Positions 42,657 to 51,329 of a stretch of 64,000 nucleotides of DNA are shown here, one piece after another; position 1 is the stretch's first letter, and the number at the start of each line of letters is the position of its first letter. The stretch comes from Mesorhizobium sp. L-2-11 (GTDB lineage: Bacteria; Pseudomonadota; Alphaproteobacteria; Rhizobiales; Rhizobiaceae), in assembly GCF_016756595.1 (NCBI RefSeq), contig NZ_AP023257.1:1876001-1940000 (forward strand). The letters run 5' to 3'. The notes beneath the pieces are model-generated. The model was not told where the DNA came from, did no database searches, and was given only the letters and a program-made list of their open reading frames with translations. Position numbers and translations under genes: made by a program.

Positions 42657-43058
42657 CTACTGCGGCGGGTGCCCTTTATCAGCGCCTGTGCTGCCCGCAT
42701 ATTCACGTTCGAGAAGCGCGACAGCATACTCAAGCGTTTCACCCAAACCCCAGCCCTGCCGGTCGGCAATCGCGCAGAACGCGGCAACCGTACCGGGTGT
42801 GGCTTTCAGGTTCAGTTGTGTATTACGGCCGGTGCGACGGCCGCGCGGGGGACTAAGCTTCGCGCTTTTCGACGGCGCGGACCGTTCCTCCAACGGCTGC
42901 GGTTCACGGCTGCGAAACCCGGCGGCTGCGGCAGCCTTTGATGTTTCCGCCTTCGGCGGCTTGTCGTTGGCCGGCATGTCCGGGCGTGGCATCCATTCAG
43001 CCGGATCGAAGTCGTCGAACGCGTCGGTGAAACCAAGGTCAGCGCGCTGCTTGTCCAT
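42657..43058 (-). CDS. Partition/stability protein partner of ParA
   Basis: A 133-residue protein with a disordered, charged N-terminal half and a C-terminal ribbon-helix-helix-like region (NTQLNLKATPGTVAAFCAIA). It starts one base after the parA stop, with AAGGTGG before the ATG. By position and fold it should be the centromere-binding partner of ParA and likely binds the GCTATC array upstream of parA. Confidence 0.7.
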   Translation of the reverse strand: MDKQRADLGFTDAFDDFDPAEWMPRPDMPANDKPPKAETSKAAAAAGFRSREPQPLEERSAPSKSAKLSPPRGRRTGRNTQLNLKATPGTVAAFCAIADRQGWGLGETLEYAVALLEREYAGSTGADKGHPPQ

Positions 43059-43059
43059 G

Positions 43060-43746
43060 TCAGGCCACCTTGGGCGCAACGGCCGCGCTCTTGAGCCTGG
43101 CGATGACTTCGCCAGCAAAGGCGCGGGCGTTCTCCCGAGCCTTTTCGACGTTGCTGACCTGGTCCGGCGTTAGCTCGGACAGCAAGCCGCCATAGTCGAA
43201 GATGTCGCGATAAGCGGCTCGTTCGACTATCGAGGTTGTCAGGACGTCAATGCCGGCCTTGTCCAGTTGGTCGCGCACGTTGCGCAGTGCCCGTGATGCG
43301 ACAGCGGCGCTGGTGCGCGTGAGCAGGATGCTGTGAGCAATGGTCCGCCGCGCCATGCGCTCCTGATTTCGGATGAGTTTGATGGTCTTGGCCGCGCCCT
43401 TCGCATCCATTGACGCGCCCTGCGTGGGAATGAGGACAAGGTCAGACATACCGATAGCGTTCGCCACCATAAGGCTCGCAGTGCCTTCAAGGTCGACGAT
43501 GACGAACTGCGCCTTCTTCGCTGCGCTCTCGATGTGGTCGACGATGGTGTCTTCGCTCACGTCCGCGATGATGTCGATCGTGGCTGGCTTGCCGGGAAGT
43601 TTCGCCCACTGGGAGATCCAGCGCTCGGGGTCTGCGTCGATGATGGCGACACGTGCGCCCTTGGCGGCAAGTTCTCCGGCAAGAAGCAAGGCTGAGGTTG
43701 TTTTTCCGGCTCCCCCTTTAGGGTTGGCAAAAGAAATAACAGGCAT
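43060..43746 (-). CDS. parA: ParA-family partition ATPase
   Basis: A 228-residue ParA/Soj-type ATPase with the deviant Walker A KGGAGKTT (residues 10-17), IDADPERW and VIVDLEGTAS. It lacks the N-terminal DNA-binding extension of type Ia ParA, so it is a small type Ib-like protein. It should position or stabilise the extrachromosomal or excised form of the element. First gene of its operon, downstream of the GCTATC repeats. Confidence 0.88.
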   Translation of the reverse strand: MPVISFANPKGGAGKTTSALLLAGELAAKGARVAIIDADPERWISQWAKLPGKPATIDIIADVSEDTIVDHIESAAKKAQFVIVDLEGTASLMVANAIGMSDLVLIPTQGASMDAKGAAKTIKLIRNQERMARRTIAHSILLTRTSAAVASRALRNVRDQLDKAGIDVLTTSIVERAAYRDIFDYGGLLSELTPDQVSNVEKARENARAFAGEVIARLKSAAVAPKVA

Positions 43747-43826
43747 GAACACTCACAATTCAAAATATTATTGGAACAACTTTCTACAAAAAATACCAGA
43801 GTTTTGGTGCGTGGCGAAATACATTT

Positions 43827-43906
43827 GATAGCTATCTGGATGTTATACGATAGCCCGCTATCGGGTAGCCAGTTGATAGCTATCCATTGGCTATCTGGTC
43901 GCTATC
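43827..43906. repeat. Phased GCTATC/GATAGC array (candidate parS / operator)
   Basis: Five GCTATC words start at 43831, 43857, 43879, 43890 and 43901, the last three spaced by 11 bases and the previous by 22, so they fall on one face of the helix. Three overlap GATAGC to form GATAGCTATC or CGATAGC-CC-GCTATCG palindromes. The array is 80-160 bases upstream of parA, where a centromere and autoregulatory operator are expected. Confidence 0.65.
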
Positions 43907-44299
43907 CGGCGAAAATCAAAGATAGATAACACTATGACAAACTCCAGCGCTTGGAGTCGTCCTGCGATTCGCCTGTGAAAAATACGCTGTTGCGTGCGCC
44001 GGGCGTCCTACACGCCGCGCAAACCCTTGGTTCCCAGAACTGACTTGCTATAGCGCTGCACTTTGCGGACAATTCACAAAACCCATTCGGGTTTCATGTA
44101 ATTCTTTTGAATAACCAATGAGGATTCTTTGAAATAACAAAAAGAAAACCCGCCGAAGCGGGTGCATTAAAATCAAAGATATTCGCGATGTGGTAATCCG
44201 AATATCTCAAACTCCTAAAAACATCGCAAGTAATTTCTGCGAGGGATTTGTGCGCCCTGATTTTCTGCGGGTTTTCTCCAATCACAAGGGAGGAAACCA
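43907..44299. other. AT-rich intergenic region before the replication-type gene
   Basis: About 390 bases, more AT-rich than the flanks, with a small AAACCC/GGGTTT hairpin (about 44079-44094) and a minus-strand terminator. It could contain an origin or a regulatory antisense RNA. No gene is supported. Confidence 0.4.
44138..44163 (-). terminator. Rho-independent terminator on the minus strand
   Basis: On the minus strand ACCCGC pairs with GCGGGT around a TTCG loop and is followed by TTTTCTTTTTG. No annotated minus-strand gene ends just before it, so it may end a short RNA antisense to the replication-type leader. Confidence 0.65.
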
Positions 44300-45022
44300 G
44301 TGACTATGCAAAATGATCCGCAAACCGCGTTCATCGAATCGGCGCGCAAGCTCAAGAGTCGAATCGTAGCTCCGGGAGCCGTTCCGCGACCGGCAGATGT
44401 GCCGGCTGGCAGCGCCGAACGGCGCAAGCGGTCGCTCAATACCTGCCATCGCTATGCGCAGACGGAGCTGCCGCGCAAGGCCCCACTGCGCGGCAGCCGC
44501 GCCTATGTGCCGGAACTGGCGGCCCGCATCGAGGACGATCCCAATCTGACCGACGGCGCGCGCCGCTGCGCGCGGAAGCTCGCCGAGCTGACCTATCGCC
44601 AGAACAGGGAAGGCCGGACGCTGCCGGTGACAGTCACTTACCTCGCGACCGCGCTCGGCCGTTGCCGCCGTACGGTGCAACGCTATCTCCGCCAGTTGGA
44701 GAGGGAGGGCTATGTCGCGGTTGATGTGGTGATCTCGCAGCGCGCGCGCATGTGCGTCGGTCTTGTCGTGCAGCTGCTCGCGCCGCTTCTCGCTGCGCAT
44801 CACCACCACCGCTGGCCCGGAAGTCTTGGAAATCCAGGGGTGACATCAATGTCATTGAATCAGAGCAAGAGTTACTATTCCAAGGCGAAGGACTACTATG
44901 CGCGGGTGGAAAGCCAACGCATGGGCGTCCAGCAATGGGCGATGCGCTGCATGGATGGGATATTCCGCAGCTATATGAAAACCAACCCGCTCGCCGGGCT
45001 GCCAGCAATCGCCACCACGTAA
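44300..45022 (+). CDS. Helix-turn-helix replication-type protein
   Basis: A 240-residue basic protein. The centre (LTYRQNREGRTLPVTVTYLA followed by ALGRCRRTVQRYLRQLEREG) is a winged helix-turn-helix as in RepA-like replication initiators and some element regulators. The GTG at 44300 has AAGGGAGG six bases before it and is preferred to the ATG two codons later. Together with ParA this suggests the element can persist as a plasmid-like circle. Replication function is inferred. Confidence 0.6.
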   Translation: MTMQNDPQTAFIESARKLKSRIVAPGAVPRPADVPAGSAERRKRSLNTCHRYAQTELPRKAPLRGSRAYVPELAARIEDDPNLTDGARRCARKLAELTYRQNREGRTLPVTVTYLATALGRCRRTVQRYLRQLEREGYVAVDVVISQRARMCVGLVVQLLAPLLAAHHHHRWPGSLGNPGVTSMSLNQSKSYYSKAKDYYARVESQRMGVQQWAMRCMDGIFRSYMKTNPLAGLPAIATT

Positions 45023-45156
45023 GAATCTTGCGTCATCCGAAGGGCCGTTTCCCGCCCGTTTGCGAGGCGGAGAGGGTAGTATTGCCTTCAGGGGGGTGGT
45101 TCGGCAGGTTCCGCGCCAGAGCGCACCACGGCGCAACGTCAGGCAAAGGCGGGCCA

Positions 45157-45804
45157 TCAGGCCGCCAGCCTCCGGGCGGCAATGCCGTGATAGGTCCGGT
45201 CCAGCTCGATGCCGACATAGTCGCAATCAACCTCACAAGCCGCGACCAGCGTCGAGCCTGAGCCGCAGAACGGGTCCAGTACCAGCCCGCCTTGCGGGCA
45301 GAACGCCTCGATGAGCGGCTTCAGAATGGCCACCGGCTTCTGCGTCGGGTGCAGCTTGTTTCCAGTATACGGGAAATCGATGACATCGGCCGGCGGGTTC
45401 TCCGGCAGGGCCGGTTGACCCTTGGCCAGCACATAGGCGGATTCGTGCGTGTAGCTCACGAACCGGGCGGCTGAGGCGTATTTCTTGCGAAAGACCATGT
45501 GGCCAACAATCCGGAATCCGGCCGCGCGCCAGGCGCTCATGAAGCGGTCGGTTTGCGTCCAGCCATAGAAGCTCACGCACAGGCTGTCGGGCTTCAAAAC
45601 TCGGAACATCTCCCGCGCCGCCGGCTCCAGCCAGCTTCCGTTGTCATCGTTGATGATGCGGCGGCCGTCGCGGGATTGATAGCGCACGAGATAGGGCGGG
45701 TCGGTCAGGATGAAGTCGACCGACCGGGCCGGCATCTGCCGCATGATGCTGATGCAGTCACCCTGATGGACCACGTTGCGGGAAGTGAGATTTGTCTGGT
45801 TCAT
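45157..45804 (-). CDS. Orphan DNA (adenine) methyltransferase, DPPY type
   Basis: A 215-residue beta-class methyltransferase with the catalytic DPPY (residues 35-38) before the SAM motif (LVLDPFCGSGST). This order and length match small N6-adenine or N4-cytosine enzymes such as the YhdJ/CcrM group. No restriction partner lies nearby, so it probably protects the element from host restriction. The ATG at 45804 has AGGAGG five bases upstream. It sits under copy B of the structured leader. Confidence 0.88.
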   Translation of the reverse strand: MNQTNLTSRNVVHQGDCISIMRQMPARSVDFILTDPPYLVRYQSRDGRRIINDDNGSWLEPAAREMFRVLKPDSLCVSFYGWTQTDRFMSAWRAAGFRIVGHMVFRKKYASAARFVSYTHESAYVLAKGQPALPENPPADVIDFPYTGNKLHPTQKPVAILKPLIEAFCPQGGLVLDPFCGSGSTLVAACEVDCDYVGIELDRTYHGIAARRLAA

Positions 45805-45883
45805 GGCGTCCTCCTGCCTTGTTCTTGCGTTTCGACGCAGAGGGACAGGACGGTCCGCTGAAGGGGCGGCGCACCGCCGGATC

Positions 45884-45940
45884 ACGGCCAACACGGGAGC
45901 CCGGACCTTATTCGGGCGAAGGAGCGGGCAGGCCGTTGCG
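45884..45940 (-). ncRNA. Structured leader motif, copy B (radC-RNA-like)
   Basis: On the minus-strand transcript ACGGCC pairs with GGCCGT around the same core as copy A (TGCCCGCTCC and GCTCCCGTGTT), with an extra internal GCCCG/CGGGC hairpin. It lies 80 bases before the methyltransferase start. The outer stem differs from copy A at several positions but stays paired. Confidence 0.55.
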
Positions 45941-46076
45941 CCGGTCCTGCGGGCCGTCACCGCCGCAACCTTTTCGAAACGCCACAAGGCGGGGGGAGCC
46001 CGCCGGACACAGTCTTCGCGCTGTGTGACCAACCTGTGCTCAATTCACAGGTCATGCCGGCAGGCACGCTCCGGGC

Positions 46077-46337
46077 ATGGACAAGTTCGCCCGCAAGCCA
46101 GCCGCTATCGCGCTGTCAGAGCGCCACGGCTTCCGCGTGGTCGATGACCTTGCGGGCATGCCGGTGTCGGAGAGGGAGCTTGATGCGGTCGAAGCCTTCT
46201 TGATGGCTGCGTTCAAGGCTGTCATGGCAGGCGAAATGCCGCCAATGGCGGACCTCGCGGGCATTTGCGACTCGGAACGGCCGCAAACCCATGCTGAAGT
46301 TAAGAAAACCGCTCAGGGCCGGGAACGAAGGCGATGA
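46077..46337 (+). CDS. Small protein coupled to the recombinase
   Basis: An 86-residue protein (MDKFARKPAAIALSERHGFR) with an acidic helical centre and basic tail. Its stop overlaps the recombinase ATG (ATGA), so it is the leading gene of the pair. It may be a recombination directionality factor or regulator. I see no decisive motif. Confidence 0.6.
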   Translation: MDKFARKPAAIALSERHGFRVVDDLAGMPVSERELDAVEAFLMAAFKAVMAGEMPPMADLAGICDSERPQTHAEVKKTAQGRERRR

Positions 46338-47980
46338 AGGCCATACTACCGAATGCCGAACAGGGTGCGCCGCTCAGGGCCGCACTCTACATGCGCGTAT
46401 CCACGGGCCGTCAGGCCGAAAGCGACCTGTCGATTCCTGACCAGCGCCGTCAGGCGACAGCCTTCTGTGCGGCGCGCGGCTGGCCAGTCGCAGCAGAGTT
46501 CGTCGATGCCGGACTTTCGGGCACGACGGACAATCGCCCCGAGCTTCAGCGGCTGCTAGAAATGGCCACCGGCGGCGGTTCGCCATTTGATGTCGTGGTC
46601 GTCCATTCGCTCAGCCGCTTCATGCGCGATGCGTTCTTGCAGGAAATGCACGTTCGCCGGCTCGCCAAGGCCGGGGTGCGCCTTGTGTCGATGACGCAGG
46701 AAGTCGGCGACGACCCGGTCGGCGTTATGGTCCGGCAGGTCTTTGCGCTGTTCGATGAGTACCAGTCGAACGAAATCCGCAAGCATGTCAGCCGCTCGAT
46801 GAACGAGAATGCCCGGCAGGGCTTCTGGAACGGCGCGGCTCCGCCCTTCGGTTACACGACTGTAGCGGCCGGGGAGCGCGGTGCGCGCATCAAGAAAAAG
46901 CTCGCCGTCGACACGGTCGAGGCTGAAACCGTCCGCCTCATCTTCCGCCTCGTCATGGAAGGTGACGGGACGTCGGGTCCGATGGGCATCAAGGCCGCTG
47001 CCTGCTGGCTCAACGAGCGTGGCTACCGGACGCGCGGCGGCGCGCGGTGGGGGATTGGTCCCTTGCACGCCCTTGTGACCAACACCGTCTATAAGGGTGA
47101 GGCGGTGTTCAACCGGCGGGACTCGAAAACCCGCAAGGAAAAACCGGCCTCTGAGCATATCGTCGTCGCCTGCGATGCCATCATCGAACCGGCAAGGTTC
47201 GATGCGCTTCAGGCGAGCCTCAAGGCACGCAATCCCAAGGCATCGCCGCCGCGAGTCGTGACAGGGCCGATACTCTTGACCGGCATCGCGACCTGCGCCA
47301 GCTGTGGCGGCGGGATGACGCTGCGCACCGGCAAGTCAGGGCGATATCGATACTATGCCTGCGCCACCTGCGCGCAGAAGGGCAAGTCAGCGTGCAAGGG
47401 CCGGTCCGTCCCGATGGACCGGCTCGATGATGCCGTCATGGCGCGCATCAGCGACGAGTTGCTGACGCCCGAGCGCGTCGCGGACCTGCTGCACGGTCTC
47501 ATGGACCGGCAGACCCGCAAAGATGCCGACTACGCTGCCCGGCTTTCGGCGCTCCGGGCAAAGCTGTCAGGCGCGGAAGCCCGCCTTGGTAGGCTCTATC
47601 AGGCCATCGAGAACGGCATTGCCGACCCGGCAGACCCGACCCTCAAAGACCGGGTTGCCGCCATCAAGACCGAGCGCGACATCGCACAGGCTGCCTTCGA
47701 CCGGGCGGTCGCCGAAATGCGCCCAGAGGCGCGCATCACCGAGGACAGGATAGCGGCGTTCGTCGATGTCATGCGCCAGAACGTGCTGACCGGCGACACG
47801 TCCTTCCGACGCGCCTACCTGCGTGCGGTCATCGACAATGTCGAGGTCGATGACACGGAAATCCGCATCCACGGAAGGCGGACCGTTCTTGAGCGTCTTG
47901 TGATGGGTGGTGGGGCGGCTCCGGCTGGAGTGCCCAGTTTTGTTCGTGAATGGCGCACCCGACAGGATTCGAACCTGTAA
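46334..47980 (+). CDS. Large serine recombinase (element integrase)
   Basis: A 548-residue serine recombinase. The catalytic domain begins LRAALYMRVSTGRQAESDLS with the nucleophile serine near residue 23, followed by the recombinase domain, a zinc ribbon (CASCGGGM ... YYACATC) and a coiled coil. This build is typical of integrases that insert phages or elements in one direction. The last ten codons (WRTRQDSNL region) are antisense to the 3' end of a tRNA-Arg, so the attachment site overlaps the gene end. Confidence 0.9.
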   Translation: MKAILPNAEQGAPLRAALYMRVSTGRQAESDLSIPDQRRQATAFCAARGWPVAAEFVDAGLSGTTDNRPELQRLLEMATGGGSPFDVVVVHSLSRFMRDAFLQEMHVRRLAKAGVRLVSMTQEVGDDPVGVMVRQVFALFDEYQSNEIRKHVSRSMNENARQGFWNGAAPPFGYTTVAAGERGARIKKKLAVDTVEAETVRLIFRLVMEGDGTSGPMGIKAAACWLNERGYRTRGGARWGIGPLHALVTNTVYKGEAVFNRRDSKTRKEKPASEHIVVACDAIIEPARFDALQASLKARNPKASPPRVVTGPILLTGIATCASCGGGMTLRTGKSGRYRYYACATCAQKGKSACKGRSVPMDRLDDAVMARISDELLTPERVADLLHGLMDRQTRKDADYAARLSALRAKLSGAEARLGRLYQAIENGIADPADPTLKDRVAAIKTERDIAQAAFDRAVAEMRPEARITEDRIAAFVDVMRQNVLTGDTSFRRAYLRAVIDNVEVDDTEIRIHGRRTVLERLVMGGGAAPAGVPSFVREWRTRQDSNL

Positions 47981-47998
47981 CTTCTGCCTTCGGAGGGC
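47951..47998 (-). other. 3' fragment of tRNA-Arg(CCG), attachment-site core
   Basis: On the minus strand the 48 bases give an anticodon loop CTCCGAA with its 3' stem, a T arm with TTCGAAT, and the acceptor 3' strand ending GCCA. The 5' half of a tRNA is absent: bases beyond the anticodon stem do not fit. Identity running from the anticodon loop to the 3' end is the usual shape of a tRNA att core. The intact tRNA gene is not in the window. Confidence 0.75.
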
Positions 47999-48085
47999 GC
48001 AGATCCTCCGCCAAAGTGGCACGTTTCTGCGGTATTGCTATTGGCGAAATCGCGGCCGAAGGGTGTTTGTGCCCTTTCGTTCACC

Positions 48086-48111
48086 GCTACCGGTTCAATC
48101 GAACCGGTAGC
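48086..48111. repeat. Perfect 11-bp palindrome near the element edge
   Basis: GCTACCGGTTC (48086-48096) and GAACCGGTAGC (48101-48111) with a 4-base loop. It lies between the tRNA fragment and the recombinase remnant. No T-run follows on either strand, so it may be a recombinase or regulator site. Confidence 0.5.
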
Positions 48112-48171
48112 TCCTGTCCGAATAAATGGCAGCAACTCTTGTATCGTCGAGAATGACTACCATCGTCGTGA

Positions 48172-48729
48172 TTATCAATTCAGAAGCGCTATCGCGCCAG
48201 CAAGCTGGACAGCGACGCCTGTGCCCTGAAGCTGGCGCCAGATGCCATTGCGGGCTTCCTTGCTGAATATCATGCTGGGCATAAGCGACTGAACGCCATG
48301 AACCGCGAACGGCAAAGGGAAGTCGAAAGGCGGCATGCCGGCATCGACAGGCAGATTGCTAACATCGTCGATGCTATCGCTGACGGTGTCGCGACGACCA
48401 GCATGAAATCGAAGCTGCTGGACCTCGAGCGCGAAAAGCAGAATCTAGGCCGAGAGCTTCAGGCAATGGCGGCCGCAGAAAGCATTGTGGAGTTTCATCC
48501 GACAGCGGTGACGGTTTACCGTCGGCAAGTATCCGAGCTCCAGGACGCATTGCAATCCGATGAGCGCGAACGCCACGAGGCGGCGAGGATCATCCGCTCG
48601 CTGGTCACGGGCATCGAGATCATTCCGACGGAGCGTAGGGGACAGGTTGAGCTGAAAGTCCGCGGTGCGCTGGCGGAGCTTCTCAACCTGCCAAATCGCA
48701 AGCGGGAGAGGCGCCTAACGCTGCAGTGA
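48172..48729 (+). pseudogene. C-terminal remnant of another serine recombinase
   Basis: An open frame starting just after a stop at 48169 with no proper start codon for its first 40 codons. It encodes the coiled-coil tail of a large serine recombinase (DIRSLVTGIEIIP-type ending, here IIRSLVTGIEIIPTERRGQV). The catalytic and zinc-ribbon regions are missing. It indicates an earlier element at the same tRNA-linked site. A 143-residue protein from the ATG at 48298 could still be made. Confidence 0.75.
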
Positions 48730-49117
48730 TGCTAGCGGGAGAGCGCTGCCGCCTTTCCCCCACACCCAATGACTTGCCGGTTCAGGCTTCGTTGCTGCGG
48801 TTGAGTAGAGCCCTCTGCTGGCAAACAATCCAGGGGTCAGTAATCGAATCTCTTCGGACGCGCCAGATATCTTAAACGAATCAAAACCAGCGCTTTGGTC
48901 CGGTGTAGAACAGGCATCGCGCCTCTCTTCCTGGGGGATCGGCACCGAAACCGAAGAAGAACTGGAACATCAAGATGTCGTAGTAGTACGCTGCACCTGG
49001 CGCTCCCCAATCAGCGGCAGTCCTCGCCGCAGCGGCGCGGGTTCACTCGATCGACCGCTGTGCAAAGGTCATGAACAAATCCTTCATTCCCTTTTTGGCC
49101 ACTCGATGGATAGAGCT
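48730..49117. other. Gene-free region
   Basis: About 390 bases between the recombinase remnant and the kinase pseudogene. No supported gene, RNA or repeat seen. Confidence 0.4.
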
Positions 49118-50909
49118 CTACAGTTCGCTCCCAATCGACGTCTCGACGGTGGCCAATGGCGCTTCCACGCTCCAGGTGATTCCGTGTGGACCGTACTCGA
49201 GATTTCCTTTCCCCCCGATTGCCTCGGGTGCCACCCGCTTCAACACGACGGTTCCAAAGCCGCCTTCGCCGAGCGTTTGCACCTCAGGACCGTCTGTCTC
49301 GGTCCAACTGAGGTGCAAGAGTCTCGAGGCACCGGAACCCGTGGTGTTCCATGCGACCGAAATCTGGCCTTGATCCCCTGAAAGCACCCCGTATTTGGCC
49401 GAATTGGTCGCGAGTTCGTGAAAGGCGATGCCGAGATATTGGACTGCATTTGGGCTAAGGATGATGGACGGTCCGGACATCGAAATTCGCTCCTCGTTGC
49501 CGAAAGATTTCGCCTGCGACAACAGGAGTTCGAAAACGGGGACGCCTTTCCAGTCGCCCATCACGAGCAGATCGTGCGACCGCGCCAGAGCCGTGATCCG
49601 CTCGCGAACCTCTCGTTCAAATTCGGCGGGGCTTTTGGCCCGCTTGTTGGTCTCGCGGATCATTGAAAGAATGACCGAATACTGATTCTTGACGCGATGG
49701 TTGACCTCACGCATCAGCATGCGGATACGATGCTCGTTTTCCCTCGCCGACGTGATGTCCCGGGCAATCTTCGATGCCGATGATATGTCCGGTGGCGTTA
49801 CGCACAGGCGATACCGTAAGCGACACAGGAACCAGGCTGCCATCCTTGCGCTGACGTATCGTTTCGTACGTTTCGACGCGCTCGCCGCGGCGAATGCGCT
49901 CCAGGATGCGGGGTTCCTCGTCCTGGTGATCAGCCGGGATCAACATGGTCACCGACCTGCCTATCGCTTCCTCGGCGGTGTAGCCGAACAGCCGTTCGGC
50001 GCCATGATTCCAGCTCTTGATTATGGTGTTCAGATCCTTGCTGACGATTGCGTCGAACGAAGAGTCCACGATGGCCGACAAATGGAACCTGGCCTCTTCG
50101 GCACACTGGCGGTCAGTAAGGTCGAGCAGCATGTTGACGGCGCCGATCAGATTGCCGTCCTCATCCCGTATCGGTGTTGGATAGGGCAGGAACGGGAAGA
50201 AGGACCCGTCCGGACGCTGCGCTATGGCCTCCTGATTGCGGACAGGCCGGTTTTCCTTGAGCGCAATTGCCATTGGGCACTCGTCATGCGGCAATTCCTT
50301 GCCGTCCGGAGTGAACAGCTTGAACGTCACGCACCATTTGTCCTTGCCGACTTCCGGCTCCCTCCCGGCCAGCTCGGCGGCGGCACGGTTAAAGTAGGTG
50401 ATCGTTCCATGCTGATCGGTTGTATAGATGGCAACGGGAAGGCTATCGAGGATCTGGCGATGTGTGTTGTCCTGGCGCGTCAGTTCGGTGCGCACCCGCT
50501 GCAGGTCGGAGACGTCGACGGTAAAGCACCTTGTGTTGATCAGCTTGCCATTTCGGAAATTGCCGCTCGACGTGAGTTCGACATGTTTTATCGATCCGTC
50601 ACTGGTCCTCAAACGCGCCGGATATCTCTCGATCTTCTCGCCACTGGCAAGGCGCGTTAGAATATCCTCGATCGCATCCCGGTCGGGATAGAATTCGGCA
50701 ATGTGGCGGCCGACATATTGCTCCGCAGGATAGCCGAGAAGGTCCAGTTCTGCCTTGTTGGCGTGCAGGATGATGCCATCCGCGTTTACCAGATGCAGCG
50801 CTATGGCGCCGTTCTCGAAAAAATCCTGGTAGTCGAAGTCCTGAATATCCTTGCCGGACATTTCCGGGTTCTTGAGGGCGATAATGTTCGCCTGCGTCAG
50901 CTTATTCAT
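49118..50909 (-). pseudogene. PAS-domain sensor histidine kinase (HisKA_2), frameshifted
   Basis: Two overlapping frames together make one kinase. The 5' part (50909 to 49707) has three PAS domains (for example ILHANKAELDLLGYPAEQYV, SWNHGAERLFGYTAEEAIG). The 3' part has the dimerisation/phosphoacceptor box NHRVKNQ and an ATPase domain (HELATNSAKYG). The frame changes near 49,770, where a PAS ending ATGHIIG should continue ASKIARDIT but about two bases are missing. Kinases of this type often feed the PhyR-EcfG stress pathway. It could be a real mutation or a sequencing error. Confidence 0.8.
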
Positions 50910-50939
50910 CCCAAACCCCGTCTTACCTTAGCCGATCGT

Positions 50940-50964
50940 AATGCGGCTCGTGGAAATTCGTTCC
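50940..50964 (-). promoter_or_regulatory. Possible EcfG-type promoter before the kinase
   Basis: On the minus strand GGAAC (50964-50960), 16 bases, then CATT (50943-50940), 31 bases before the kinase start. The -10 differs from the CGTT consensus in one base. Confidence 0.35.
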
Positions 50965-51329
50965 AAAATTCGTCCCAACAATTCTCCCGCGAAACTCGGC
51001 GTCGCCGAAGCCGCCAATTTCAAGAATTACAAAACGCGGATGCCAGCACAGTACCGAGCTTCCGGAACTATCGTCGCTTTCCGGCCAAACCTACACAGGC
51101 ACGCTCCTCAAGCAATGATCAAAGACTCGTCTGAAGGGGCCATGCAGGGGGTTGGGCGACTGTTCCATATTACAGTCCGTCGTTACCGGAGTTGGGGGCG
51201 TGCAGGCCTGATCGCAGATGTGAGCCTCAGTTAGGTTGGTACATCCTGGCGGAGGGCGGGGAACCGGAATCCAACCTTCTCCACGGATCCGCGATTACCT
51301 TCGTAGTCGGGGTGTTCGGCTGATGCTGT
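50965..51329. other. Gene-free region
   Basis: About 365 bases upstream of the kinase with only chance frames. Nothing else recognised. Confidence 0.35.

Larger units (their letters stand above)
12388..47998. mobile_element. Integrative/mobilizable element (approximate limits)
   Basis: The stretch holds a relaxase, coupling protein, partition pair, replication-type protein, antirestriction genes, defence genes and a serine recombinase, flanked by host-like metabolism on both sides. The right limit is set at the 3' tRNA-Arg fragment that overlaps the recombinase end. The left limit is only known to lie between the pentapeptide gene and the first mobile-type gene. I found no second copy of the tRNA fragment in the window, so a clean attL/attR pair is not shown. 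A full type IV secretion gene set is absent here, so transfer would need a helper. Confidence 0.65.

Noticed and set aside
47951..48030. An intact tRNA-Arg gene
   Set aside because: Only the 3' half from the anticodon loop is tRNA-like. The other side cannot form the anticodon stem, D arm or acceptor 5' strand.
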